Source: Odocoileus virginianus (lineage: Eukaryota > Chordata > Mammalia > Artiodactyla > Cervidae). Taken from it: 64,000 nucleotides of DNA. Below, one piece after another: positions 47,998 through 60,284 of the stretch. Where the stretch lies: the NCBI RefSeq assembly GCF_023699985.2, contig NC_069694.1, positions 34,615,073-34,679,072 of the forward strand, given 5' to 3'. A model generated the notes under the pieces. The model searched no databases. It worked only from the letters and a program-made list of their open reading frames with translations, and was not told the DNA's origin. The stretch's first letter is position 1; each line of letters opens with the position of its first letter. The position numbers were made by a program, and so were the translations under genes.

Positions 47998-48135
47998 TTG
48001 CTGCTGCTGCTGCTGCTAAGTCACTTCAGTCGTGTCCGACTCTGTGCAACCCCGTGGACGGCAGCCCACCAGGCTCCCCCGTATATGGGATTTTCCAGGC
48101 AAGAGTACTGGAGTGGGGTGCCATTGCCTTCTCCA
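47998..48135 (-). mobile_element. BovA SINE monomer (third of a stacked trio)
   Basis: A body-only BovA copy with (CTG)n at the left (complement of an AGC tail) and no tRNA head. It is bounded by CGACTCTAGC at 47988-47997 and 48136-48145. Confidence 0.94.
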
Positions 48136-48267
48136 CGACTCTAGCATACTTTTCCCTAAATATTTAAGAATGTGTATCATTAACCACAGTTCAACATTTA
48201 TTTAGCTTTTTGTGTAATATGTACATAAATACTAAGACAAAATTCACTGTTTCCTTTCTGAGTGAAA

Positions 48268-48622
48268 TTTCTTTTTTTTAATTTAAGTATAGTTGATTTA
48301 CAGTGCTGTGTTAGTTTCAGGGGTACAGAAAAATGACTCAGTTATATATATGTAGTTATATAATATGTGCATGTATATAGATATTTTCAGATTCCTTCCT
48401 AATATTTTCCTAATATATTCCTTCCTAATAATTATAGGTTATTATTAGGTATAATAGGTAAGATTATTATATTACCTATTATAATAATTATTATAATAAT
48501 GTATTGGCAATATATTACCAATATTGCTATTGAATATAGTTCCCTGTGCCATACAGTAGGTCCTTGTTGTTTATCTTATATATAGTCACATGTATCTGTT
48601 AATCTTAAACTAAAACTCAATA
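48268..48622 (-). mobile_element. L1 LINE 3' end with internal AT-rich expansion
   Basis: The reverse complement of an L1 3' end: 'agtatagttgatttacagtg', 'ttagtttcaggggtacaga', then after an AT-rich insert 'tagttccctgtgccatacag' and 'atagtcacatgtatctgtta'. The insert at about 48400-48525 is palindromic (see findings). Confidence 0.88.
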
Positions 48623-48659
48623 CATTTTGACAAACACATGCAACCCATCCTGATTAAAA

Positions 48660-49105
48660 CTCAAACCTTCTACACCAAGTATGATCTGGTTCCAGGCCGT
48701 TTCTCTTAACCACATCCCTAGACCATCATTTCTAGCTCACCCATCTCCATTTGCACCTACCTTCTTTCTTTTTCTCACACATGCTGAGCTCCTGTCATCT
48801 CCACAGCCCATACACAGGTTAATCCTTCTTTGTTTTGCCTGTCCTCCTCCTTCAATTATCACTCTTAAATATCACCCCCTTTAAAATGCCCTTAGTGCAT
48901 GCTCAAGTAGATTATGTCTTCCCAGTTATGCTCTGTACTTGCTCTTATCAAAATTTGAATTGCACATTTCTTTAGGTTTTCTTTATTTAATATCGGCACT
49001 TCACCAGACTAGAAGCTCCATGACTGCAGGGACTAGATATTTCTAATTACTATGTCATCTAACAAGGTGAAACATAGTAGGCATACAGCAGATAACTATT
49101 AATTG
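48660..49105 (+). repeat. L2 LINE relic
   Basis: 'tatgatctggttccaggcc', 'ttctcacacatgctgagctc', 'ccagactagaagctccatga', 'ctgcagggactagatattt' and 'catagtaggcatacagcaga' give a full L2 3' order ending in 'taattgaatgga'. Confidence 0.85.
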
Positions 49106-50693
49106 AATGGATTATAGTCTCTTTGATCATTTCTATCTTGGGCACTATTTATTTACTCTATAATAATGAGCCATACTATCTCTCAGCCAATTTGAACGTT
49201 TATCTTTTCTTTCTGTAAGCACTAAGGTTTTGCGTTCCAATGCATATTCATTTACTCATATATGTTTACTAAACACCTACTCTGCCCCAGACAATTAAAC
49301 AATTAATGATGGGGACAATTAATAGGGAATGGGACAGAAAAGTTTCTATCATGGTTCCACAACAGGACACAGGAAACAGAGAAGTACAGTACAGCCTGAA
49401 AAGTGGGAATGCATGAAGGGATACCTAACTTGAGTCAGATGTGGAGCATAGACTTGCCATTCAAAGTATTCTCCATGCTGAGGCTTGGAGTAGATTTTAG
49501 ACTTACTACCCTTCTTTACACACTAAATTTAAGACCACCTTCTCTCTTAAGTGAGAACTCCCTTTCACTTTTATCAACATGGACTGTGGAGTACTTTTCC
49601 CTACACGAGAAAGAGCTAGTAATAATAAGGTGTCAGTGTGACTTTCACTTGACTTCTGGCAAGTAAAATCCAGGACAAGTTCAAAGCTATGACTATATTA
49701 TCTTTCTCCCCATTGGTCTCCTTCTTGAATATCCCACAGTGACTATGAAGTTTCAACTCAAAGAACTTATTATTTTTCTACTCTGCGCACTGGAGTCTAG
49801 CGCCACAATATGAAAGCACACTGCAAGGGCCACAGAAGCACTGAAGTCTTCAAAGCCCGTTCCTTCCAATATTTGTTAACTTCTCTCAGAGTACAGAAAC
49901 ACAACACAGGACATTCTTGCTCTTGCAGAAATAAGATAGGTTGAATAAAATCTGCATTTCCCATACTCACTTAGTCTTTTAAATTCATTCATGAAATGAA
50001 ATGAACAGCGAATCCCATGAATCCCATGTTTACTTGTACTGACGTTTACTGATGTTTACTTCTGCTACTTGGCGTGGCAGCACAAATTCCAGAGACAGAG
50101 TACAAGAGGGCAGACAAAGAAAAATATTTTAAATATTACTTGAATACTCAGAGGTCTTCCCAATTCTGATATCTCTTCCAGGTAAGATGTTATGTCTCAG
50201 TGCAAAACGAATTTGAATGAATGAGTCAAGCTGGACAGAAAAGTTGAAGTTCAATTTTGCATAACAGTAGAGGGAAAAAGTCAAAGTGCAGCATATTGAT
50301 TGTACTTGTATTTTTGACATATTGAACAGTCACCTCTTTTTACCATGAAGTTCATCATCTTCAATTAGAAAGTGTGCCTAGCTTTCAAATGTATAGTCAG
50401 TTCCTCTATAACTCTTGTTTTGAAAATGTAAACTCCCAATAGGAAATAATTTGGGCATGATGCAAATATGCCATTTTATTATACATTATTTTGCTTGTGA
50501 CAAAAGACAGAGAGTCACAAAAAACTACAGCCAACTGACCTGGTTACACAGGAATCCACAAAATGGGGGCCTGACCTCCCTACCCACACACAAAACACCC
50601 CACAAACATGCACCAGCTTCTTCATTCCACCTTAAGTGTTAAGACTCACATCCAACCACACCCGGTATTAAAACTTCCAACCAGGTTTCAGAT
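49106..50693. other. Unique DNA
   Basis: No gene was recognised. A short dispersed-repeat-like phrase ('aaacacctactctgcccca') lies near 49271. An adjoining acceptor-donor site lies at 50180/50181. The frame at 49403-49666 is unrecognised. Confidence 0.5.
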
Positions 50694-50706
50694 AACTTTC
50701 CTTCTG

Positions 50707-50921
50707 TGTGTGTGTGCCCAGTCACTCAGGCGTGTCCAACTCTTTGTGGCCCCATGGACTGTGTAGCCCACCAGGCTCCTATGTCCATGGGATTCTCCAG
50801 ACAAGAATACTGGAGTGGGGTTCTAGGGGATCTTCCTGACCCAGAGATTGGACCCAGGATTGCATTCCTACATTCTGCATTGTCAGGCAGATTCTTAGCT
50901 CTAGTGTCACCTGGGAAACCT
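50707..50921 (-). mobile_element. Bov-tA SINE
   Basis: Reverse-oriented copy with the perfect 13-bp duplication AACTTTCCTTCTG at 50694-50706 and 50922-50934. It has a small internal deletion after 'actggagtggggttctag'. Confidence 0.95.
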
Positions 50922-50934
50922 AACTTTCCTTCTG

Positions 50935-53900
50935 CCTCTTCACAATAACTCTCTAGCTTCTACTCTTCTATAAGCAAACTTTAGATCTCTTTCAAAATAA
51001 AGTCCATATTTCTTCTAGCATTTATGTGCTTTTAAACCATTTAATTGTGTAAAACTATACTACAATTTTTATTAGGTTTCTGTCTTTGTATGTATGTGTG
51101 TCTAATTCAGATTTTGAGTTTTATCACCCAAGCCCACTTTTCCTATTAGGTGCTTGTGATTTTTAATTTCATGATTTTGCAAAGAAGAGTGAGTTTTAGG
51201 AACATACATGTTGCATTTTAGCCAGAACCAATTGTGCACTTTCTCATTGCTACTTGTGTGTGATTTTTATGAAGACCCTCCCCATAGTTTAAAAGTACCT
51301 TAAGATATTAAATGTAAATTTAACTTAAAATAATTTTATTCTAATAATTTTCCATGATTATCCACTTGCAGGTTTGCTAATAACTACAGATTTAAGACAT
51401 TATAATTTATTTAATGGAAAAAATCCAAGGAGAAAATTAGTTGTAGCAATCATTATCTAGTGGATTAAAAATAATAACCCATAGTCTATTTCTCTGAAAT
51501 TGAAAAATACTCCTCTATTACATAATAATATCTTCAAAAAGTCCAGGAATTATTTTCTTGGAAGTGAACTCCAAAACTCTTTTGAAGCTACAACATATTC
51601 CTCAGTATAAGAAAGTGGGAAAAAAAATCCATAAATATGAAATAAAAGGAAAATTGTAACAGGAGTTAATGTTCAAATATTACACCGAATATTGCAAAAA
51701 TAAGTAACAATGGAAACAGCTATGGATAAATGGTTTTGTTTGGGCATTTTTTGAAGCAGTCATCTTGCTAAAAGTGTGAAAAGACTGGTCACTCATGACA
51801 AAAGGTTCTAGGTTGTCTATGCTAGTTAATTCTAAGAATTAATGAACTCAGAATTAAATGAATACTTTTAAGCTATGAGGATAACAGAATATTTTACCAA
51901 TATATGCCATACTGGAATAATGCTAATTGGTTTATAGCCAGTAGAAATACAGAAATAGCAAACCAACAACGATGAGTACGGTGGGAGGTGTCTTCACTGT
52001 TTTCTATACTCTTTTTCTAGAAATAGTCAACATTATGGTCTTAGAAATAATGATCTTTTACAGAATTTCAAGGTTTATGTAGTTTCTGTTGTCTATTATC
52101 TAGAAGGATGTATCATGGGATTTTCATAATGCTTCAATGAAGGCAGAAGCATTTTTTGAAATGCTCATAAACTTTGAATAAACTTCTTTTAATAGGACTT
52201 GGATTTTTGCTTGCCTCTTTCTCTTTTGAAAAAAAAAAAACAAAACAATATAAAATAGCAGGTCTGTAACTTTATCACTAAGGAAATAAAGGGAAAAAAC
52301 CTGACAGAGCAAATCCAAACCAATTAAGCAGAACAGAAACCACTTTAAAGTGAATAAAAGCAAGGCTAAACATCAAATATAGGTCTAATATTGATGTGAA
52401 TAAATTATGCAGCTCTAATTGTGAAATTTACATAAGTATATCATGTCAGTTCTAATACAGTCATTATATTTTATTAAAAATGTTATTAAAGATTCATATT
52501 TAGATGGCCCTGAATACTTGAACTGGTGGTATTTTATGACCATAGTTCTTTTTGTGTAATCTAAAATTCTTAAGGATTCAAAAAATGAAAAAGATTTTAA
52601 TTATTAAATTCAAAGTTTTTATTTATTGAAGATTCATAAAAGTTTTATATAAGTGAGAAATAAAAGCCTATCTTTATTTTGTGTATTGAGAAACTATAAC
52701 ACAAGGGAAAAGCTCTATAAGTTTGAAAACATGCTAAATAATCTTTAATAAAATAAAGAATATAGTCCTCTCATAAATAGAGATGATAAAGCAAGAAAAT
52801 TAAATATTGAACATTTTTTATTATCATAGAAATCACCATATTTGTAGTGAGTAGAAGAAATAATAAGGGTCAGTCTGATATAGAACTATAGTTAGTTCTC
52901 CTGAAATATGCAGTTTAGCAAAAAAGTTGGATTAGCTGGAACCAATCACTGGAATGAAACAGCATCAAGATAAGGTCTCATGTAATGCCATCTGATTGTG
53001 TCATAATAGCAAAAGTCCAACAAAAAAAGTTTGCTAAATTGTTTGAAGCATCAAAAGAAATAAAATTGAGTGGCAGGATCCTTATCAGAGCCTCGGACTT
53101 CAGTATGATTAATTTAACAATTTAGCTGGAATTTATTTAGATGTAGAAATAAAGGCAGAGCTGCAGATAAGCTGTGCACATTTATGCTTCTAAATTCATT
53201 AATAATTGTCTGGATTTTCTTTTTTATCACTACAACAAAACCCATGGTAAAATAAAACACCACAAACAAACTGCATTTACAGACATTGGCACTGTTTAAC
53301 TGATCAGAGGTTTGAAGTCTACCAACAAAACTAAAAGAAAAAAAAATGTATTCTGCCAAGGTTTGCTCTATTTTTATCAAGTCATTTCGTACACAGATGG
53401 CCCTAGACCTAAACTTGGGAGATTCCATGACCACTTTAAACTAATATAAGTGAAAAATCAAAGCCGTATCTCTCCTTCCTTGATTAAAACAAAGCTCCTC
53501 CAAGCCACATATCAGTGCAGATTAGCCGAATGAATTCTAGTGGCTTTGGAGTCAAGACGATTGTCGGAGAACAAGTACCCTCTTAGTTGATAATCCAACA
53601 ATGTAAGTCTGTTTTTAAAAATATCTGTAAATGAAATGGTCACAAAACATATTGGAAAGTATAGTATGAAGCAAAATATATTCCTCAAAACAAAAAGATA
53701 ATTTGTGAAAAATACTTTTAACTTTTCTCATAACTAATGAGAGCAAAAATACAATTATATGAAAACATCCTTGGGATAGGTGTTTATTACTTGCATTTTG
53801 CAATGAGGAAGCTAGACACATATTATCTGAGATGAGCTGGAATGGCAAATGCTTATCACACGTGGAGCTTCCTAAACAGCTGCTTTTATTGATTTATTTA

Positions 53901-55349
53901 TTTCAAAAATTTGCAAATGGTAGTTCTAGCTTCTGAAAATACTGTTTTCCAGAAGTGACCTACAGTTATCATCTCCTTTTCACATAACCCATAATAGTGA
54001 GGAAACTCAGCAATAAATTGAGGGCCATTATGTAGTACCAGTCCTTCCCTATATGGTAAATTTCTAACTTCCTCCCCAAGTGAAGATGACACAAGATAAC
54101 TTTGCTTTTACTTCCTAAATTCTCAAAAACTCCCATCAGTAATTTCAGTCTCCTTCTGCCCTGTCATGTAGTAAGAAAAACTACACCTCTGGGTATATCT
54201 AAGTTTATGGGCCAAGTTCAACTTATTTTTCTTTTATAGGAAATTGCAATAAGCAGTTCACTACAAACAGTCTTCTTCATCAAGGCTGATCCCAACAAAT
54301 ACAGATAAATAATGAAACATTTTAAGTGTCTAGAATGTAAAAGATTTATAGGCACATGTGGCATGGATGACATGAGGAAGTGTTCATAGGTCATTCAAAC
54401 CATAAACTCAAGAAGAAAAGTCTGAATCATTTACAAAAAGAAGAGTGTTAGGTGAGTTTTTGTTTTTTTCTTTTTTCTTTTCCTTTTTATGTTTTAAGAC
54501 AAAGTTTATTTAACATAACCCACAAGCATCCCCTTAGTTATCTGATATGGTTAGAGCCATAGATAAGCTTCTGATAGATGAAAGAGAAATGCTTTTAGAA
54601 ACAAAGCATTTTTATCTGAATTTTTTTGAAGGAAACTTTCCAAAACCATATCACATACTTCCTTGTTAGTGTGGTATGCTGAAAATGTAATTAAACCATT
54701 TCTGAGTATTTAAAGCATTATCCCCCTCAAGTGCATTCTATGGAACACACTCTAGAAGTGGGATGTTAATGGTGTTTCAGTGGGGAAAAAAAGTATTCTG
54801 AGGTCAAATAAATTTAGGAGATGTTGATGTCAACTTGGATTTTCTTAAAACAATGAACATTCCCATTTTGACTGGCTAATTGGGTGGGAAACATAAACCC
54901 ACATGTCAGAGTGTGTAGTGACCCCACAAGCACTAGGAAATGGAATGTCAGTCTTTCACTTGTAATCTCATAGCACTGCTCCTTCACCAACTCCTTATTA
55001 GAGGTTGAAATATTAGAAAGGGAGAGAGAAGGGTTCAGGAAGAAAGGATAAACCAAAAACTTCCACAACCATTATACTGATTGTCTGTTTTCTCTCATTC
55101 ACAGTTTTTCCCTGTCTTCCAAGCTCTATGGGGCCAACTGTTGCTGCTTCTGCTTTTTATTGGCATTTCTTCCACCTCCATTCTTTGGCAAGGCAGCTTC
55201 CTTCAGCTACTTTTGTCTGTGTGTCTGTTTGACATTTAAACATCACAGGCTCACTGTTGTTCAACATGGATAAAGATGCCAGAAATATATGTGATAGGAT
55301 AAACGGAGACAATCAGATAACAGATTATTTTCAGAGGGAGATCACTTAC
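50935..55349. other. SINE-free unique DNA
   Basis: About 4.4 kb without young repeats. A decayed MIR may lie at about 53760-53880 ('ttacttgcattttgcaatga'). Sequence at 53470-53590 keeps CpGs ('attagccgaatgaattc', 'agacgattgtcggagaa') and might be constrained. Open frames at 52124-52363, 53114-53434 and 54814-55068 match nothing recognisable. Confidence 0.5.
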
Positions 55350-55386
55350 CTGTGTTTGCTCGCTTTTCCTCTTCTAATCATTAATA
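55350..55386 (-). other. Microexon-like segment (unconfirmed)
   Basis: On the minus strand a long pyrimidine tract ending 'cactcctttctctag' is followed by 37 nt and a full GTAAGT donor preceded by ACACAG. Only one frame is open, giving LMIRRGKASKH (phase 1 in, phase 2 out). Splice signals at both ends are unusually good. No protein family is recognised. Confidence 0.3.
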
Positions 55387-55439
55387 CTAGAGAAAGGAGT
55401 GAAAATTAAAAAAAAAAGAAATAGCCCAAATGAATTTCA

Positions 55440-56180
55440 GTCAGTCAGTCAGTCAGTTCAGTTGCTCAGTCGTGTCCAACTCTTTGCGACCCCATGAATC
55501 ACAGCACGCCAGGCCTCCCTGTCCATCACCAACTCCCGGAGTTTACTCAAACCCATGTCCATCGAATTGGTGATGCCATCCAACCATCTCATCCTCTGTT
55601 GTCCCCTTCTCCTCCTGCCCTCAATCCCTCCCAGCATCAGGGTCTTTTCCAATGAGTCAACTCTTCGCATCAGGTGGCCAAAGTATTGGAGTTTCAGCTT
55701 CAGCATCAGTCCTTCCAATGAACACCCAGGACTGATCTCCTTTAGGATGGACTGGCTGGACCTCCTTGAGTCCAAGGGACTCTCAAGAGTCTTCTCCAAT
55801 GCCACAGTTCAAAAGCATCAATTTTTCAGTGCTCAGCTTTCTTCACAGTCCAACTCTCACATCCATACATGACCACTGGAAAAACCATAGCCTTGACCAG
55901 ATGGACCTTTGTTGTCAAAGTAATATCTCTGCTTTATAATATGCTATCTAGGTTGGTCATAACTTTCCTTCCAAAGAGTAAGCGTCTTTTAATTTCATGG
56001 CTGCAATCACCATCTGCAGTGATTTTGCAGCCCAAAAAATTAAAGTCTGACACTGTTTCCACTGTTTCCCCATCTATTTCCCATGAAGTGATGGGACCAG
56101 ATGCCATGATCTTAGTTTTCTGAATGTTAAGCTTTAAGCCAACTTTTTCACTCTCCTCTTTCACTTTCATCAAGAGGCTT
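55440..56180 (-). mobile_element. BovB LINE 3' fragment
   Basis: Antisense 5'-truncated BovB. The left end is a (TCAG)n run, the complement of the 3' tail. Minus-strand frames at 55458-55805 and 55934-56173 encode C-terminal BovB reverse-transcriptase sequence (LKLQYFGHLMRRVDSLE, VETVSDFNFLGCKIT). It is better preserved than the copies at 1 kb and 5.5 kb but is split by a frameshift near 55810-55930. Confidence 0.95.
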
Positions 56181-56272
56181 TAATCACATCTTAAAAAAAG
56201 TGTTTCTCTCTACATGTGAGAAATTCAAACAAAACAGACCACTTTTTCATAACTTTCAATAGTAATCATTCA

Positions 56273-56343
56273 GAGAAGGAAATGGCAGCCCACTCCAATA
56301 TTCTTGCCTGGAGAATCCCATGGACAGAGGAGCCTGGCAGGCT
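56273..56343 (+). mobile_element. BovA internal fragment with target duplication
   Basis: A 71-bp piece ('gagaaggaaatggcagccca' to 'gaggagcctggcaggct') lacking the element's head and its 3' tail, yet bounded by the perfect 14-bp repeat ATAGTAATCATTCA at 56259-56272 and 56344-56357. Confidence 0.9.
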
Positions 56344-56357
56344 ATAGTAATCATTCA

Positions 56358-57071
56358 CATCATTTACCGTCAAGGGAGGATGTTAGAGTCTCAGTACTCT
56401 CATAATTATTTCAAATACTGGTATGATTTTAATTAAAAAATAAAGTTTGAGTAGAAAACCCTTCATATTTCTTTATAGTAAAAAGGCAACAGTGCATAGA
56501 CAGCTAATCTTATTTGCATACAATGTTAAGATGTTACATATTAGTTCCTAGATGTTTTTAATGGTGATGGTTAAGAAGAGAAAATGAAAACTCCTGAGAC
56601 CTGACACTAAAGAAATGAAAAAACTCCCAGAAAAAAAAAAAAAAAGAGAGAGAGAGATTCCTGGAGTGCTTGAATAGCCTAGCATGCATGCCTCAGTGAA
56701 CTTTTGAAAGGAATTCAGGGAAATGAAATTTAAAAAGTGTCATCAGCAAACTTAGCTCTAGCATGGTTTTCTTTAATAAACAAAACATACACATAGTGGT
56801 TATATCACAGTTTTTATCTTCAACAGATTTTACAAACATTAAGTGATTTTTAATAACACTCCTGAGAATTAACAATGTTATTTTGCCTTTATATAGAGTC
56901 ACTCAACTGAAGAATATAAAAGGACTTCACAAATATTAAACCTAAGCCACACTCAAATGATTTTAAAAAGGACAGGAATAAAATATTAAAAATATTGGTC
57001 AGCCATATTATAGACTTAGTATAACAGAGTTTAGAATTCCTAATAGCCAAATTTAGTTTTTGACACAAAAG
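56358..57071. other. Unique AT-rich DNA
   Basis: An A-run followed by (GA)n lies at about 56630-56656. No gene was recognised. Confidence 0.5.
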
Positions 57072-57084
57072 CATTCCTTCATGA

Positions 57085-57294
57085 AGTGAAGTGAAGTGGC
57101 TCAGTTATGTCTGACTCTTTGCGACCCCCTGGACTGTAGCCTACCAGGCTCCTCCGACCGTGGAATTTTCCAGGCAAGAGTACTGGAGTAGGTTGCCATT
57201 GCCTTCTCCAGGGGATCTTCCCAACCCAGGGATTGAACCCGGGTCTCCTGCATTGTAGGCAGATGTTTCACCCTCTGAGCCACAAGGGAAGTCC
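57085..57294 (-). mobile_element. Bov-tA SINE
   Basis: Reverse-oriented copy with the perfect 13-bp duplication CATTCCTTCATGA at 57072-57084 and 57295-57307. Confidence 0.95.
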
Positions 57295-57769
57295 CATTCC
57301 TTCATGAGGTTGCTTAAATTCAAGGGTGTTGGAAACACTGGTTCAAAAATGAATACAAAGGGCTAACTGCAGTTTAAAGGCAGGAGACTTTCATTTTTAC
57401 GTCTTGTTTCTATCTATTTCCTGAAGCCAAAATACGTCTATCTCCTCATTACTTAGCTTAATGAAAGGAAGCAATGGCACTGCTAATGGGAGACATACAT
57501 GAAAAATCATTCATAATGGACTTCAAATGAATTTATTACTCTCCTTGCAGTAAATTTAAAGCTGTATGTTTCAAAAGATAATACTGAAATTGTTTTACAT
57601 TTAATTAACAGTGAAAGAGAACTCTTTGGTTAATGGTAAGAAGTCTGTCCAGGGTGCTTTTTTCTTAAATCAATATTTAACTAATAAAGAAATTTCTAAA
57701 TTACTTTAGCTAGGTATTATGTAACATGTTAGTACTCAATTTTTATTTATCCAAATAATTCTACAGACA

Positions 57770-58000
57770 AATGTTTTAGAGCCCTTCTAAAAATTACATA
57801 CAATGACTCTGTTTTATGTACATAAGTTGTTTTCTTTAATTCTCAAAGGAAAAAAAATTGCTGCTATCACTGTTTTATGGGGGAATTAACTGAAACACAG
57901 TTGTATAACTTACTTAACTACGATATTATAGATAGTGAATGGTACAGTCAGGACTCAAACCAGACAGTTTGTTTTGGGAGCCAGTGCTCTTAAGCACTGG
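57770..58000 (+). repeat. MIR SINE relic
   Basis: 'gttttatgggggaattaact', then 'gaaacacagttgtataactt', then 'acagtcaggactcaaaccag', then 'cagtgctcttaagcactg', in the order of a long MIR copy. Confidence 0.8.
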
Positions 58001-59143
58001 TTCAGAATAAGTCACTTACATGAAGCCAAACAGTATAGGAAACTACCGAGACCAAGAGATGCCAGGCAGGTAAATCAATGGTTAATCCAGCACAGAGGAA
58101 AGAAAGACAGCTTAGATAAGTGGAAAAGATGTTCAAATGACTTCCACTTAGAAGCCCAGTTTGGAGAATGGCTTGTATAGTCTATCAAACATGTGACCCA
58201 GTGCACTATGTCACCTTTTTGCATCCCATTTGCCTTGACCATACAACGGAGGTGGAGAAAGAGAGACCAAATTACAATACAAAGTCTTGAAGGTCCTTAC
58301 TTTGTGTGTTTTTTTTTTTTTTTAACCAATGTATGTTCTCTTCTGCCTCTAACATTTGTAGTTGGGAAAATCTGGTGAGGTAAAATAATAGTTTTCCTAC
58401 AAAGAATAATTAGCAAATATATTCTAAATAATTAGTAATATATGCAGATGTGCCCTTTTATTTTAGAAGTCCCAAGCACAAATTCATGTAAATATATGCT
58501 ACAGATAGCTTTTCCTTGTACTATTTATGATACTAATAGCTCAGGCAGGTGTTTCCTAGGTTGAGGGGACATAACAATGAACAACTCAGCCCTTGCCCTC
58601 AAAGAGCTTACAGTCCAGTTGGAGGAAACATCTAAAGAAATAAGGCAACTGGAGAGAAAGCAAGTAGGAAGCTGGTGATATTTCAATAGGACTGGTCAGG
58701 AAAGGGTCAGATGATAAGAATTAAGGAAGCATTTTGCTCTAAGAATATAGGGAACAATTAATGCAGGAGGTTTGAACTGAGAATCAGCCTGAATAGGCCA
58801 AGAGACATCAGGATACCAGTGTGACAGAGCAAGAGGAGAATGGTACCCACCAGATTAGATGGGACACAGTCAGGCAGGAGCCACTGAAGATCAGACAGGA
58901 CCTCAGGAGCCTTTGCTTATTTCTGTTGTTATTTTTCAATATGTAATTAAAGTTTGCACTAGGGCTACAAGCTACCTATTTTTTCTACTCACAGTATGAA
59001 TTAGTGTTTGAATTATTCTTTCCTTAAGGCTTACTAAGTCTCAAAAGATTCCTCTGAATGATCCAATGTTGTCTGCTAACCTAAATACACTTTGGTATTA
59101 TATGAAAGGCCCCTGATATCTCAGTATTCTCAGCTATTATATT
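58001..59143. other. Unique DNA with an ancient dispersed-repeat relic
   Basis: A T-run lies at 58309-58322. At about 58530-58920, phrases such as 'cccttgccctcaaagagctt', 'acagtccagttggaggaaac' and 'ccactgaagatcagacagga' belong to an old mammalian repeat of uncertain family. No gene. Confidence 0.45.
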
Positions 59144-59349
59144 TGGGGCTTCCCTGGTGGCTCAGCTGGTAAAGAATCTGCCTGCAATGTGGGAGACCTG
59201 GGTTTGATCCCTGGGTTGGGAAGATCCCCTGGAGAAGGGAATAGCTACCCACTCCAGTATTCTGGCCTGGAGAATTCCATGGACTGTATAGTCCATGGGG
59301 TGGCAAAGAGTCGGACACGACTGGGTGACTTTCACTTCACTTCACTTCA
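59144..59349 (+). mobile_element. Bov-tA SINE
   Basis: A well-preserved sense copy: 'gggcttccctggtggctcag' to 'gactttcacttcacttcact'. It is the subtype with 'ggactgtatagtccatgggg', as at 21.2 kb. The target duplication is not clear. Confidence 0.95.
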
Positions 59350-60271
59350 TTATGTGAACAGTCAAAGCAATTGGCTGGTCATCTTTCCCCTACCCAGTAT
59401 AGGTGAAATCTACAAGCTTTGAGAATTTAATAAGCAATTCCTCCTTTTGGAACTTACTGAAAATTTGGTTTTTATCAATATTCCCTTTTGCTATTTTACT
59501 CTAAGTTTATACTTTTCAGAGCTACAATGTGAAAGCTGATGTTTCTGAATAGAATTTTACCAATTTTAAGGGAATATAGCAAAGTTTATTTAGGCTATAT
59601 ATTTGCTCTTGTTTTAAAATATTGTTCTTTCTTGGGGTTTCTGGGGGACTATTGGATTTAAAATCTAAATGCTAACAGGATTTGAACTATTTCTTCGTTT
59701 ATGATACAAATACTCTACCTTTTGTTAAAGATAAACAAAGTTTAGAAAAAATTTTAGTTAAATCATGAGTGTATTATATATATGTGTGTATATATATATG
59801 TGTGTATATATATATGTGTGTATATATATATACTCTTATATTAATCTATTAACACTCCACCACCCTTTTAAAATATTGCAGAAGAAATTCCTTAGTTTAT
59901 TGTCATGGAGATGGTTATTAAAATAGTACATCTCTGTATATACTGATAGTCTACTGAAAGTTTGAAAGCACAAAAATATTTCTATACATTATATTGAAAA
60001 TGGACAGACAAGCAACAGAACTGGGGTTATCCTCATTAATATGGGGTTTTACAGTGAAAACCAGTAAAACTGGTTAAATGGAAACCTGCTTCTCATTAAC
60101 TTCATCTTCCTTTATTCACTATGAGATCTTGAGAAATTAACTTTGGGCCTCAGCAATTCCATTTACGAAATGGGGGAACCTGCTTGTCTGAAAATACGTA
60201 CAGGAGTGGATTGCCTTGTGAAGTCAGTTAGGAATTTGTATGACTAGCCAAGGGGATATTGAAAGTACCAT
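59350..60271. other. Unique DNA with an alternating TA/TG tract
   Basis: A (TATATATATGTGTG)n-type tract lies at about 59772-59832. A decayed MIR probably lies at 60095-60185 ('tgagatcttgagaaattaac', 'tccatttacgaaatggggg'). Confidence 0.6.
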
Positions 60272-60284
60272 AGGTTTAAGGAGA

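Noticed and set aside
55458..55805. 115-codon minus-strand frame with reverse-transcriptase-like sequence
   Set aside because: It is the C-terminal part of a truncated BovB LINE, not a host gene; the upstream part is frameshifted and missing.
59146..59215. tRNA-like sequence at SINE heads
   Set aside because: The heads of Bov-tA and CHR elements derive from a tRNA but lack an intact cloverleaf; they are not functional tRNA genes.
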